A DNA stretch of 64,000 bases from Candidatus Bandiella woodruffii (lineage in GTDB: Bacteria; Pseudomonadota; Alphaproteobacteria; Rickettsiales; Midichloriaceae), in contig NZ_CP110820.1 in NCBI RefSeq assembly GCF_034359465.1, forward strand, positions 674,501-738,500, in the 5' to 3' direction. Position numbers and translations under genes: made by a program. Shown in pieces: positions 40,021 to 50,347 of this stretch. Position 1 is the stretch's first letter, and each line of letters opens with the position of its first letter. The notes under the pieces are model-generated. The model had not been told where the DNA came from and did not search any database. It saw only the letters and a program-made list of their open reading frames with translations.

Positions 40021-40823
40021 GGGAGTGTTTTAAAAGGGATAGGAAAGAAGAAAAGAATGTGATATAAGGAGAGGGAAGGAGAAAAGAAAGGGAAAAATGG
40101 AGAAAATAGAATGTAAATATTGCAAAGGGAAAGAGGTATCAAAAAATGGATATGCAAGGAAAAAGCAGAGATACAAATGTAAGAGTTGTAATAAAAACTT
40201 TACAGAAGGAGATGGTAGGAAGAATTGGAAATATGGTAATAAAGAGAGGAGCATGGTGATAAAGATGTATCTAAATAACTGCGGAATTAGGAGGATAGCT
40301 CACATATTAAATATCCCGTTAAGTACAGTATTTTATTGGATCAAACAAGCAGGGAAAGTAGTAGATGAGATGGTGACGAATCAAAAGATAGAGGGAGATA
40401 AGAAGCGTATAGAGATATTAGAGATGGATGAGCTATATACATACGTCAAAAAAAAGAGAATAAAACAAGAATATGGACTGCTGTCGATAGGGACAGATTC
40501 AAAACTGTTGCGTTTAAAGTAGGTTCAGGTGATAAAGAAAATTACGTAGATTTAGCTCGTGAGCTAGGAGAAAAATACCAAATTCGTTATATGTGTACAG
40601 ATGGGTATGAGGTCTATTGTCATTATAAAATTGCTCAAATACATCTGCAGACAAAGTCTGAAACTTGTTTGGTTGAGAGCTTCAATTCCTCCTTAAGGGA
40701 TATGCTTGCTAGATTAAATCGCAAGACTAAACGCTTTAGCAAGTGTTCTGAAATGCTAAGATTATCCCTTGTTTTATTTTTTAACAAAGCTTTAGCTCTT
40801 TCTATCTATTTATGAACACTCCC
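40021..40823 (+). mobile_element. IS1-family element, copy 2 (803 bp, 8-bp target duplication)
   Basis: Same element as at 1603-2407 apart from a 2-bp shorter purine tract. AACTTTCA at 40013-40020 is repeated exactly at 40824-40831. The insertion lies in the last codons of terC. Confidence 0.94.
40097..40815 (+). CDS. IS1-family transposase, orfA/orfB joined by -1 frameshift (copy 2)
   Basis: Frames 40097-40522 and the second ending at 40815, with the same eight-A slip site as copy 1. Two amino-acid differences from copy 1 (R to K after EGDK, E to K in RFSKCSEM). Intact by eye. Confidence 0.85.
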
Positions 40824-41732
40824 AACTTTCATTATCATTGAAAAGATGACCGAGAGAGCTATAAAAATTACTGTGACTAATATTGATATGTAATTAGAAA
40901 AGTGAACTCCAAAGAAGCCCAAAATCATTTTTGCTCCAATGTAAACAAGCATACCCCCTATTCCATACTTCAAGTATTTAAACTTCTGAATTGCGTTAGA
41001 CATAACAAAATACATAGACCTGAGGCCTAAAATTGCCAAGATATTTGAACTAAATGCTATAAATGGGTCCTTAGTAATTGCAAGCACAGCAGGGACTGAA
41101 TCCATTGCGAACACCAAGTCTGCTTTTTCAATCATTAGCAATGCAAGCGCTAAAGGTGTGATGAATAATTTTTTATCTTTATGAAAATATAACACCCCTC
41201 CTTTATTGTCTTGACTATAATTAAAGTATCTTTTGGTTATCCTGATGACCAGATTGTCATCCATAGTAGATGAATCGTAGGAGTTCATAAATGGCAGTTT
41301 ATAGCCACTATATATCAACAAGAAACCAAATAATAAAAACACCCATTCAAACATGTTGATAATATAAAAACCACATGTAAGCATCAATAGTCTTAATACT
41401 ATCGCACCTAAACCCCCTATAAATAACACTTTGTGTTGGAACCTTGGCTCTATATCAAAATACTTAAAAATGAGAATAAAAACAAAAACATTATCAACAC
41501 TCAGAGAAAGCTCAATACAATATGCCGCAACAAACTCCACCGCCATATCAACACCAGCATGAAGGTATATCACACTCCCTATAGTTGCCGCCAACATAAC
41601 CCACAACGATGATAACGCCAATGCCTTTAACATGCTGAGCTGTTTTGAATTCCTTGAAGCAACGCCTAAATCAACAAATACAGATAGCACTAAAATTGCT
41701 ATCAAGGAGACCCAATAATAACTTGGAAACAT
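40806..41732 (-). CDS. TerC-family integral membrane protein, tail altered by an IS
   Basis: Seven or more membrane segments; acidic residues in membrane helices (AYCIELSLSVDNVFVF, FAMDSVPAVLAIT) mark the TerC/Alx family, linked to manganese export in other bacteria. The last residues, GSVHK and stop, are read from the IS1-family end. Removing the element restores MIMKVYQNKI and a stop, so only the final five residues changed. Function is probably intact. Confidence 0.9.
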   Translation of the reverse strand: MFPSYYWVSLIAILVLSVFVDLGVASRNSKQLSMLKALALSSLWVMLAATIGSVIYLHAGVDMAVEFVAAYCIELSLSVDNVFVFILIFKYFDIEPRFQHKVLFIGGLGAIVLRLLMLTCGFYIINMFEWVFLLFGFLLIYSGYKLPFMNSYDSSTMDDNLVIRITKRYFNYSQDNKGGVLYFHKDKKLFITPLALALLMIEKADLVFAMDSVPAVLAITKDPFIAFSSNILAILGLRSMYFVMSNAIQKFKYLKYGIGGMLVYIGAKMILGFFGVHFSNYISILVTVIFIALSVIFSMIMKVGSVHK

Positions 41733-41757
41733 AAAAGTTGGCTACTAAATTAACATA

Positions 41758-41892
41758 TTACTTATAACCTAAATCCTTCAAGAGCCGAGTCTTCAAAACA
41801 GAAGTAAGCGCTTTACCCACACCATCGCACAGATGGCAAAGTTTGAAGCCTTCTGAAATTTTAGAACCAAACTCTTGAAATATGTATAGCAT
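41758..41892 (-). CDS. Possible 44-aa protein with a CxxCxGxG motif
   Basis: Weak candidate between dnaK and terC. MLYIFQEFGS..., then CHLCDGVGK, matching one CxxCxGxG unit as found in the DnaJ zinc domain, then a basic helix. DnaJ normally follows dnaK, so a relic is conceivable, but the flanks do not resemble DnaJ. The frame is open about ten codons further upstream. Confidence 0.25.
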   Translation of the reverse strand: MLYIFQEFGSKISEGFKLCHLCDGVGKALTSVLKTRLLKDLGYK

Positions 41893-41940
41893 AGACTGGT
41901 TACCCAATAACTCTAATAGCTAACCCTGTTGAACGCAAGA

Positions 41941-43854
41941 TCATTTAGAATTTTTATCTTCTGCATCTTTAACTTCCTCAAACTCAGCATCCACTACTTT
42001 TTCATCTTCATGGGAAGGTTGACTACTCTCTGCTTGTGGGGCGGATTGCTGCTCGTTCCCATAAACATGCTGCCCTATCTTCATTGCAGCTTGGTTTAGA
42101 GCTTCAACTTTACTATTGATGTCATCAACATTTTCCGCTTCCATCGCTGTTTTTAGGCTCTTAATTATATTCTCCACCTCTTCTTTTTCCGCCTGCGGAA
42201 TTTTATCTCCGAAATCCTTTAAACTTTTTTCGGTCGAATATATTAGGGAATCAGCTTTGTTTCTTGCCTCTATTATCAACTTTTTCTCCTCATCCTTACT
42301 TGCATTCTCTTCTGCATCCTTGATCATTTTTTTAATTTCATCATCCGATAAACCACCAGAAGACTGTATAGTAATTTTTTGCTCTTTACCTGTACCTTTG
42401 TCTTTTGCTGAAACGTGAAGTATCCCATTTGCATCCACATCAAAAGTCACTTCAATTTGCGGCAACCCTCTGGGAGCTGGAGCAATTCCTTCAAGATTAA
42501 ATTGACCAAGCATTTTATTATCTGATGCCATTTTTCTTTCCCCTTGAAAGACCCTAATGGTAACAGCGTGTTGATTATCTTCAGCAGTGGAAAAGACCTG
42601 GCTTTTCTTGGTTGGGATAGTACTATTCCTTTCTATCAAAGGCGTCATAACGCCTCCCAAAGTTTCGATTCCTATTGTAAGTGGCGCCACATCAAGTAAA
42701 ACTATGTCTTTCATGTCCCCACTTAATACAGCCCCTTGAACAGCAGCGCCTATTGCAACAACTTCATCAGGGTTAACACCTTTATGTGGCTCTTTACCGA
42801 AAAATTCTTTCACTTTTTCTATGACTTTCGGCATCCTTGTCATGCCACCAACCAAAACCACATCATGAATATCGGACGCAGACAGGCCAGCGTCTTTTAA
42901 GGCTGCTTTGCATGGTTCTATGCTTCTTGTGATTAGGTCATCCACCAAATTTTCGAACTTAGCTCTTGTGATTTTTACATTTAAATGCTTTGGTCCTGAT
43001 GCATCCGCTGTAATATATGGAAGGTTAACATCTGTTTCCAGTGCGTTAGAAAGTTCGATTTTAGCTTTTTCTGCAGCTTCTTTTAGCCTTTGTAGGGCTA
43101 ATGGGTCTTTCATCAGATCAACCCCGCTACTTTTTTTAAACTCTTCACATAAGTATTCCAACAATTTCAAATCAAAGTCTTCACCACCCAAGAAAGTATC
43201 ACCATTAGTTGCCTTAACTTCAAAGATCCCATCACCTATCTCAAGAATTGACACATCAAAGGTTCCCCCACCAAGATCATAAACAACAATAGTTTTATTC
43301 ACATCTTTGTCAAGCCCATAGGCAAGAGCTGCAGCTGTTGGTTCATTTATAATTCTTAAGACGTCAAGCCCAGCTATTTTGCCAGCATCTTTAGTTGCCT
43401 GTCTTTGAGAGTCATTAAAGTATGCTGGAACGGTAATCACTGCTTTCGTGACTTTTTCCCCCAAATAATCTTCGGCTGTTTCTTTCATTTTTTGCAGAAT
43501 CATCGCACTAATTTGGCTGGGAGCATATTTATCGTTCTTCACTCCAACCCATGCATCTTTATTTCCGGCTTCTATAATCTTATATGGAACTTTTTTTGCC
43601 AGCTCTTTTGTTTTTGGGTCTGAGAAGTTACGTCCTATTAACCTTTTTACCGCAAAAATTGTGTTTTCTGGGTTTGTGACAGCCTGTCTTTTAGCTGCTT
43701 GCCCAACTAGCTTTTCCCCCTTTTCAGTAAAAGCAACTATAGAAGGAGTGGTTCTTGCGCCCTCTGAGTTTTCAATAACTTTTGGGTTGCTGCCATCCAT
43801 GATAGCTACACACGAATTGGTGGTACCTAAGTCTATGCCTATTGTTCTGCTCAT
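41941..43854 (-). CDS. dnaK: Chaperone protein DnaK (Hsp70)
   Basis: ATP-dependent cytoplasmic chaperone. [27 protein letters not shown] and [12 protein letters not shown] in the ATPase domain; linker [14 protein letters not shown]; beta-sandwich substrate domain; helical lid with acidic tail ending [14 protein letters not shown]. 637 aa. dnaJ and grpE are not adjacent. Confidence 0.98.
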   Translation of the reverse strand: MSRTIGIDLGTTNSCVAIMDGSNPKVIENSEGARTTPSIVAFTEKGEKLVGQAAKRQAVTNPENTIFAVKRLIGRNFSDPKTKELAKKVPYKIIEAGNKDAWVGVKNDKYAPSQISAMILQKMKETAEDYLGEKVTKAVITVPAYFNDSQRQATKDAGKIAGLDVLRIINEPTAAALAYGLDKDVNKTIVVYDLGGGTFDVSILEIGDGIFEVKATNGDTFLGGEDFDLKLLEYLCEEFKKSSGVDLMKDPLALQRLKEAAEKAKIELSNALETDVNLPYITADASGPKHLNVKITRAKFENLVDDLITRSIEPCKAALKDAGLSASDIHDVVLVGGMTRMPKVIEKVKEFFGKEPHKGVNPDEVVAIGAAVQGAVLSGDMKDIVLLDVAPLTIGIETLGGVMTPLIERNSTIPTKKSQVFSTAEDNQHAVTIRVFQGERKMASDNKMLGQFNLEGIAPAPRGLPQIEVTFDVDANGILHVSAKDKGTGKEQKITIQSSGGLSDDEIKKMIKDAEENASKDEEKKLIIEARNKADSLIYSTEKSLKDFGDKIPQAEKEEVENIIKSLKTAMEAENVDDINSKVEALNQAAMKIGQHVYGNEQQSAPQAESSQPSHEDEKVVDAEFEEVKDAEDKNSK

Positions 43855-44124
43855 GATAATATTTCTAATTATTGACTTATACGTCCTTATATAGGAAGAA
43901 AATTTTTTAGAACAAGATCGGAGAGCAAAAATTTTATTAAATCAATGTGCTGATATTATACGAGAGCGAAAGGCTTGCCATTTGCGATTTCAAAACTTCT
44001 TTCTTTACAAATTGTCCAAAACTCAGGCCATCTAAATTCAACTCTTGATGGAGGGACTAATTAACTTTTCACTCACTATCCTATTTCAGACATAAAACCT
44101 TTGCATACAACCTTTGAGACAAAT
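43855..44124. other. Gap between eno and dnaK with a possible dnaK promoter and a repeat
   Basis: On the reverse strand TATAAT occurs at 43960-43955, about 100 bp before dnaK, with no good -35; no heat-shock consensus was found. About 43990-44060 holds a second repeat motif (TTTACAAATTGTCC...CCATCTAAATTCAACT) also seen, diverged, near 4415-4470 and 23910-23955. Confidence 0.35.
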
Positions 44125-45363
44125 TTACTGATGTTTAACAATCTCTTCAATTCTCATCAGTTCATTATATTTGCAAACTCTGTCGGTTCTTGAAATTGAA
44201 CCAGTTTTTATATACTGGCTACTTGTTGCCACAGCGAGATGTGCTATAGTAGTATCTTCTGTTTCTCCAGACCTATGAGATATAATGTTGGTGAAGTTGT
44301 TGCTTGCAGCCAAATCTATACTTTTGAGGGTTTCTGTCATGGTTCCTATTTGGTTGATTTTAATCAATATTGCATTGGCTAGGTGTTCGTCAATTCCCTG
44401 CTGTAATTTCTTGGGGTTTGTGACGAACAAATCGTCTCCTACTATTTTTATTTTTTGCCCAAGTCTCTGTGTGATCATCTTCCATCCTTCAAGATCGGTT
44501 TCTGATAATGGGTCTTCAATCGATATTATTGGATATTTACTGCAAAGTTCTTCATAAAACTTTATCAGTTCAAGATTTGTCAACTGCACGCCCTCGGACT
44601 TTAGTTGATATCTACCGTTTTGATATAATTCATTGGCAGCAACGTCCAGAGCTAAACACACATCTTTTTCCAATTTATACCCAGCGACTTCGATTGCCTG
44701 CACAATTAAATCAAGTGCTGCATTTGTTGATTTTATATCTGGCGCAAAGCCCCCTTCGTCGCCGGTATTCACCTTGTAACCACCTATTTTCAATATCCCC
44801 CTTAGACTGTGAAAAATCTCGCAAGCCACTTTTAAGTTTTGATTGATATCAGTATATTTCACTGGGACTATCATAAATTCTTGTATATCCAAGCCATTGT
44901 CAGCATGGACACCTCCATTAATTATGTTCAGCATGGGCTTTGGTAGCGTGAAGCGATTGTTAGTGGTAAGTGTTTGGAACAGGTGTTTACCCATTACAGA
45001 GGCTCTTGCCTTGGCAAAAGCTATGGAAATTGAAAGTATTGTGTTCGCTCCTAAAGCAGACTTGTTAACTGTGCCATCCAGATCAATTAAAAACTGGTCT
45101 AGCTCTTCTTGGGATTGAAATGAAAAATTCAACATGTGTGGGCCAAGCTCTTCATTTATAAGGTTTACTGCTTTTAGAACGCTTTTTCCGTGATATCCTT
45201 CATCACCATCTCTCAACTCAAGAGCTTCATGCATCCCCTTAGATGCTCCACTTGGGATAGAAGCTCTGCCAAAATAAGAATTGTTTAAGGTCAAATCTGT
45301 CTCTATAGTAGGCAAGCCTCTACTGTCAAAGATTTGCCTCGCTTTTATGCCCGTTATTTTCAT
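44125..45363 (-). CDS. eno: Enolase
   Basis: Interconverts 2-phosphoglycerate and phosphoenolpyruvate. ARQIFDSRGLPTIE, PSGASKGMHEALELRD, the metal ligands in ALDVAANE, SIEDPL and VGDDLFVT, and SHRSGETEDTTIAHLAV are all present; 412 aa. Its presence with glpX and rpe suggests gluconeogenic or pentose metabolism that Rickettsia lacks. tRNA-Cys lies just upstream. Confidence 0.97.
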   Translation of the reverse strand: MKITGIKARQIFDSRGLPTIETDLTLNNSYFGRASIPSGASKGMHEALELRDGDEGYHGKSVLKAVNLINEELGPHMLNFSFQSQEELDQFLIDLDGTVNKSALGANTILSISIAFAKARASVMGKHLFQTLTTNNRFTLPKPMLNIINGGVHADNGLDIQEFMIVPVKYTDINQNLKVACEIFHSLRGILKIGGYKVNTGDEGGFAPDIKSTNAALDLIVQAIEVAGYKLEKDVCLALDVAANELYQNGRYQLKSEGVQLTNLELIKFYEELCSKYPIISIEDPLSETDLEGWKMITQRLGQKIKIVGDDLFVTNPKKLQQGIDEHLANAILIKINQIGTMTETLKSIDLAASNNFTNIISHRSGETEDTTIAHLAVATSSQYIKTGSISRTDRVCKYNELMRIEEIVKHQ

Positions 45364-45388
45364 ATTTTCTCATAATCAATTGGCTGCG

Positions 45389-45460
45389 AGGCCGAGGCCA
45401 GAATCGAACTGGCTCGTGGCGGATTTGCAATCCGCTGCATTACCACTTTGCTACTCGGCC
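45389..45460 (-). tRNA. tRNA-Cys (GCA anticodon)
   Basis: Reverse-strand cloverleaf: GGCCGAG acceptor, GCAAAGTGGTAATGC D arm, GATTGCAAATC anticodon arm, AGTTCGATTCT T arm, U73 discriminator typical of Cys. The 3' CCA is not encoded, unlike the other four tRNAs here. Confidence 0.94.
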
Positions 45461-45513
45461 GATGAACGAATACCCTATTCTAAATCTGAAAAATCGTCAA
45501 GAGTAATTATTTT

Positions 45514-46299
45514 GGGAGTGTTGCCATAAGATAGATAAGATGCTAAAATGAATATAGCGAGCAACAAAGAAAATAGAGATATGAATACAGAGTGTAAAAA
45601 ATGCAGTAGCAGTAAATACGTTAAGAATGGTAATATTAGGGGTATGCAAAGGTATAAATGCAAAGAGTGTGGATGTAATTTTACAAACACTAAATTAAGA
45701 GGCTGTTCGCCAGAGATGAAGGCTCTGGCAGTGTTATTGTACAGCATGGGGAAAAGTAGCTTTAGATGACTAGGGAAATTATTTAAAGTAGCTCATACTA
45801 GCGTATATAAGTGGATAATACTGTATGCTAAAAAGATACCAAGACCAACAGTGCCGGAAGAATTGAGAGAAGTTGAAATAGATGAGATGTGGCATTTTGT
45901 AGATTCAAAAAAAACAAATTATGGATATGGAAAGCCTATAGTAGGGAGCTCAAGAGAGTTGTTGCCTGGGTGGTTGGTAAGCGTAACGTTACAACCTTTA
46001 GAAAATTGTGGAAAATCATAAGTAGAGATAATTGCACTTATTACACAGACGCTTGGTCTGTTTATTCAGAGGTTATACCTCGCCATCAACATGTTGTTGG
46101 CAAACAACATACACTCTCAATTGAGTCCAATAACTCAAACACAAGGCACAGAATTGCAAGAATGACCAGAAAAACAAAGGTAGTTTCAAAATCTGAAGAA
46201 GTTGTCGATCTTACGATTAAGCTCTGGGTACATTTTGAGGATAACAATAATTTCCTAAGTGAGCAGGGCAATTTTATATCTATCTTTGGCTAACACTCT
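45514..46299 (+). mobile_element. Second IS1-family element, the only full-length copy
   Basis: Left end GGGAGTGTTGCCATAAGATAG and right end TATCTTTGGCTAACACTCT define it (about 786 bp). No clear target duplication. Reference for the fragments at 5832, 24861, 29622, 30801, 31119 and 32060. Confidence 0.85.
45548..46293 (+). pseudogene. IS1-family transposase with A8 slip site and a nonsense codon
   Basis: InsA-like frame from 45548 with CKKC...CKEC; TGG is changed to TGA at 45766-45768 (SFR-stop-LGKL), while other copies read SFRWLGKL. Downstream, FVDSKK at a run of eight A passes by -1 slip into NKLWIWKAYSRE and on to 46293 (YTDAWSVY for YTDDWSVY elsewhere). The stop and the lost Asp make this copy dead. 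Confidence 0.75.
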
Positions 46300-46489
46300 G
46301 ATAAGTTTTAAAATCGCAAATAACAAGCTTCGTGCTTACACGCGAGCCCCCAGGTTTGCATTCACTCTTTCTATTGGTATTTACCATCAAATCTGTAAAG
46401 GTTTTTCACTAAAATTTATGAATTTGAGCAGACTTTTATGTACTGATTTCCTAGCTTCACTTTACTTCAGCCTATTTTGACGGACAGAC

Positions 46490-47743
46490 TTAATACTTAT
46501 ACCCAGAAGCATAACTCATAACATATTTTTTAAGTGGGGAAACGTTTTTTATAATTTGTATACCAGCTCTCCTTAGTAGCTGAATTGGAAGGAAATCAGA
46601 GGCAAAAATGCCGTTTATGTTGTGCGTGCTACTGATCATCAAATTGATATCAAAATCTCTTTGTAGGCTATACCTAGAAAGCATACGCTTAGAACCTATG
46701 TCCAGCCCCAGGCTTATATTCTCATTAATGAGTTGAGCTAAGAGTTGTATGTCTCTAAGCCCAAGGTTTAATCCCTGTCCCGCAATTGGGTGGATACTAT
46801 GCATGGCATCACCACAAAGCGCGGCTCTAGACTCTGTATATTTTTTTGCATATATTAGGTGAAGGGTGAAATACGCAATACTGGAAGCCAGCTTTATATC
46901 TCCTAAGCAATCACCCAGCCTTTCCTTCACAATATATTCAATATCACGACCTGATTTTGAAGCTAATAGCCTACCTGTACCGCCACTACCCGTTATTATA
47001 ATACCAGATTTATGCCCACCAACTCGAGGCAACACTGCAAAAGGACCTGTTGTCAACAGCCTTTCAACTGCAACGCCCCTATGATCAACTTCGTGCTCTA
47101 TATCACATATAATCACATCTTGATTATAATTGATGTTTTTGGTTTCAATGCCCAGAATTTTTCTGGTTTTGGAATGTTTCCCCTCTGATACAAGTAATAA
47201 GTCACACAATAATGTAGTTCCATCAGATAAATGTAATTGATTGTGATGGGGACTGTAAATTATACTATTGATTTCTACGTTTTTATATAGAGTTATATTT
47301 TGATGCCGTTGAACTTCTGCGATTAGGGCTTTTGCTATAATTCTCTCATCGAGCATACAGCCAAAATCGTCCCGACCTATCTCTTTGGGGTCAAAGATCA
47401 ATTGCTCATGATTGTTGTGATCTCCGATCAATATTTTGTTAATTGGTTGAGCATGCTCCTTTAAGACCTCTAAAATACCAGCTTTTTCAAAGATGTCCAA
47501 AGATGCAGCAGCTATTGCAAATAATCGGCTAGGCAATTGGCCTAGGATTTCTGGTGGATTATATACCCCAAATCTTTTGTTGTCATGCCCTCTTTTTTTG
47601 CCAATTCCCAAAACGTTCCGAGCATATATGTCAGTATTATTCAAAACAGCAACACTCAACCCACTTTTAGCCATTAAACACGCGAACGTAAGCCCTATAC
47701 ATCCAGCACCACTTATAATAAGATCATATTTCATTTTAAGCAC
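46490..47743 (-). CDS. UbiH/UbiF/COQ6-family FAD-dependent hydroxylase
   Basis: Flavoprotein monooxygenase of ubiquinone ring hydroxylation. The FAD-binding dinucleotide fold is at residues 6-35 (LIISGAGCIGLTFACLMAKSG), and LCGDAMHSIHPIAGQGLNLGLRD is the GD motif with the UbiH signature. 417 aa; Met4 is an equally good start. Which ring position it hydroxylates cannot be told. Complements ubiE in the same window. Confidence 0.9.
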   Translation of the reverse strand: MLKMKYDLIISGAGCIGLTFACLMAKSGLSVAVLNNTDIYARNVLGIGKKRGHDNKRFGVYNPPEILGQLPSRLFAIAAASLDIFEKAGILEVLKEHAQPINKILIGDHNNHEQLIFDPKEIGRDDFGCMLDERIIAKALIAEVQRHQNITLYKNVEINSIIYSPHHNQLHLSDGTTLLCDLLLVSEGKHSKTRKILGIETKNINYNQDVIICDIEHEVDHRGVAVERLLTTGPFAVLPRVGGHKSGIIITGSGGTGRLLASKSGRDIEYIVKERLGDCLGDIKLASSIAYFTLHLIYAKKYTESRAALCGDAMHSIHPIAGQGLNLGLRDIQLLAQLINENISLGLDIGSKRMLSRYSLQRDFDINLMISSTHNINGIFASDFLPIQLLRRAGIQIIKNVSPLKKYVMSYASGYKY

Positions 47744-47761
47744 CTGAAGTGTGGCATACAG

Positions 47762-47892
47762 ACGACAGATGACCGCAAAAAAAGCTGGGAATATGAGTGA
47801 TTAGCATGATGAGGTTATAAAAGTACGCAATGAAGCGCGAAGTCCCAAATATTTTGAGGCCAATTTTTAAAGTTAGCGGAGTATAATACATT
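47762..47892 (-). repeat. Dispersed intergenic repeat, best reverse copy
   Basis: Complement of 8638-8770: GAATATGAGTGATTAGCATG...AAAAGTACGCAATGAAG...CCAATTTTTAAAGTTAGCGGAGTATA, matching base for base over long stretches with scattered changes. The remaining 130 bp to the next gene show nothing else. Confidence 0.7.
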
Positions 47893-48022
47893 TCATATCC
47901 AATAAATTTCCCTCATATTATATTATTACGGTAACAGTGCATAGTAAATTTTGCGTCCTACTTCCCGATATCATTAATTCAATTAAAATAGCAAATATAG
48001 CAAAATTTATCGAGCTAAACAT

Positions 48023-48625
48023 ATGAAAGAATTCGATGAAGTAAGGTTTCCTGAAGACATATCTTATGGAGCAACTGGAGGACCGGAATATTTTACAAAC
48101 ATTATCTGCACAACAAACGGCAAGGAGTATAGAACCTTAAACGGAACAAATTCAAAAATGCGTTATAACATATCATATGCTGTTAAAACTTCTTTACAGA
48201 TGGAAAAGTTGGTGACCTTCTTTAGAGCAAGGAGAGGGAGAGCAGTTGGCTTTAGATTGAAAGATTGGTGTGATTATAAAGCAGAGATGCAGTTACTAGG
48301 GATTGGAGATGGTATTAACAAAGCTTTCCAACTAAAAAAGATATATAAAAGTGAGGAGAGCACATATGAAAGGATCATCTACAAACCAGTTATAAGCACT
48401 GTGATTATCTATGTTAACAATGAGGAATATACTGGTGGTGTTGAAGTGAATCACCAATCTGGCGAAATAAAGTTTGAATCTACAGTTGGACTTGGGGACA
48501 AAATTTTCGCAACTTTTGAATTTGACTTACCTGTGAGATTTGATATTGATCATTTACCAATCTCAATCGACGAACACAATACATATTCCAGCAAAAACAT
48601 AAATTTAGTTGAAATCAGGCTATGA
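48023..48625 (+). CDS. GTA/phage tail protein, DUF2460 (GTA gp12-like)
   Basis: Matches the TIGR02217/DUF2460 family, gp12 of the Rhodobacter capsulatus gene transfer agent: FPEDISYGATGGPEYFTNI at the start, YAVKTSLQMEKLVTFFRARRGRAVGFRLKDWCDYK in the middle, and RFDIDHLPISID near the end. About 200 aa, full length. Product is a distal-tail or baseplate component. The stop overlaps the next gene by 4 bp, the same order as GTA gp12-gp13. No other GTA gene is in the window. Confidence 0.82.
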   Translation: MKEFDEVRFPEDISYGATGGPEYFTNIICTTNGKEYRTLNGTNSKMRYNISYAVKTSLQMEKLVTFFRARRGRAVGFRLKDWCDYKAEMQLLGIGDGINKAFQLKKIYKSEESTYERIIYKPVISTVIIYVNNEEYTGGVEVNHQSGEIKFESTVGLGDKIFATFEFDLPVRFDIDHLPISIDEHNTYSSKNINLVEIRL

Positions 48626-49147
48626 GAAAGGTTAATAATTACGAAAGCAAACGTGTGTTTGGGTATTTCATCTGTTGGCATGTTTTACTCGAAAACGGTA
48701 TAGAGCTTTGCCTAACAGATTGTGAGCATGACATTGAAGTAGATGAGGTAAAATATCTTGCAAAAAGTTTGTTAAGCTACACGGAGATAAGAAAAAATGC
48801 TGAAATGTTAGAGGACACTAATGAAATTACTGGAATTATCGACAACAAATTGATAAAAGAAGCTGACATCTTAAATGGGAAATTCGACAACGCTCTGCTG
48901 TCAATTTATTTAACCAATAATCAAAATTTAGAGCAAATTTTATTAAAATAGGGGCGATAAGAATACATCAACACAACCAGTTTTACGCTTCTATAATCTC
49001 ACTTTCTGACAAGCTAAACTCTAATATAACTCAGTTCTTTTCTCCCTACTGCCGGGCAAAGTTTTGTGATGATAGGTGTGGACTAAGCAAAGATGCTTAT
49101 ACAAAACAGGGGCAAATAACAACGCTGATCAGCAAAAATTCTTTTTT

Positions 49148-50347
49148 GGGAGTGTTGCAAGATGGAATAAAGAAAGGTATAGTGGAGTGGATTACAGAAT
49201 AAAGAAGAGAAAAATGTCATCAGCGCATCAAATAATAATGGTATGTTTGGATCAATTGGTTGGTAGTGAGCATCAATATCGCAAATTTAAGGAGCTGTTT
49301 AATTTTGGGGCAGCAGAGCAAGAGCTGAAGGGAATTGAATCTCCTGCTAATTATAAGGGATATGGTGTTTTACGTTTATTTAAATGCTTGTTGTTACAGT
49401 TTATGGAAGATTTGTCAGATCGTGAACTAGAAAGATATTTGAGTGACAGTGTTGCAGCCAAGTGGTTTTGTGATTTTGATTTAACCGAAGCCACACCTGA
49501 TTATAGCGTTTTTAGTAGAATCCGCTCAAAGATAGGAACAAATTTGTTATCAAAAATCTTTGCCATTTTTAGAGATCAACTAAAATCTCAAGGATATATG
49601 AGCGAGGTATTTACTTTTGTTGATGCAAGTCACTTGATCTCCAAAGCTAATTTATGGGAAGAGCGGGATGAAGCCAGAAAACAAAAATATGAAAAACTTA
49701 ACAACGAAGTCTTGCCTAAAGTCGCACATGATAAACAAGCCAAAATAGGGTGCAAGGGTGGTAGTAAATTTTGGTATGGCTATAAGAAAAACATGTAAGC
49801 GTAGATATTCAATCCGGAATGATCAACAAGGTTGCTATAACGCCTGCTAATGTTACCGATGCAAAGGGAGTTGCGCATGTTTTACCAAATAGTGGAGCAG
49901 TTTATGCTGACAAAGGGTATTGTGTTGCACCAGCAAAGAATGCAGCTAAAAGCAGAGGTATTCATTTTTGCGCCATCAAGAAAAACAATATGAAGCAAAA
50001 GAATTTTGACCTTGATCGATACTATACTTCCATAAGGGCTCCGTTTGAGAGGGTGTTTTCTCAAGATAATAAACGATTGCGATACATAGGAATTGCCAAA
50101 AATCAGTTTGCTGAATTTATGAATGCTATCTGCTTTAATTTAAAACGTTTAACGGTTCTTACTGCCTAAGCTCATAAAATCACGCTTCGCAGAATCAATA
50201 AAAAGCTAAAAATTACCATATCCCACCTCAAAGAAATCTTTTGAATTCTTGGGGAAACCAGTTTTTTGTTAATTTTTTTAGACCATGGTCCAAACTTCCT
50301 TAAATCAAACCATCACATTTATCCTTATTTTATCTTTCAACGCTCCC
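49148..50347 (+). mobile_element. IS5-family element, copy 2 (1200 bp)
   Basis: Same boundaries and length as 4632-5831. Flanked by T runs (TTTTTT left, TTTTT right), consistent with a 5-bp TTTTT duplication. Inserted in the gp13-like gene. Confidence 0.9.
49187..50169 (+). CDS. IS5-family transposase in two frames (-1 frameshift candidate, copy 2)
   Basis: Frame 1 ends at 49798; frame 2 is 49819-50169. The start is GTG at 49187 or ATG at 49214 (MSSAHQIIMV). The AAGAAAAAC junction is identical to copy 1. One Ala-for-Val change (FGAAEQE) separates the copies. Confidence 0.8.

Noticed and set aside
46300-46489. Gap after the full IS1-like element as a possible ncRNA or repeat
   Set aside because: No hairpin, promoter or clear match to the repeat families found elsewhere in the window.
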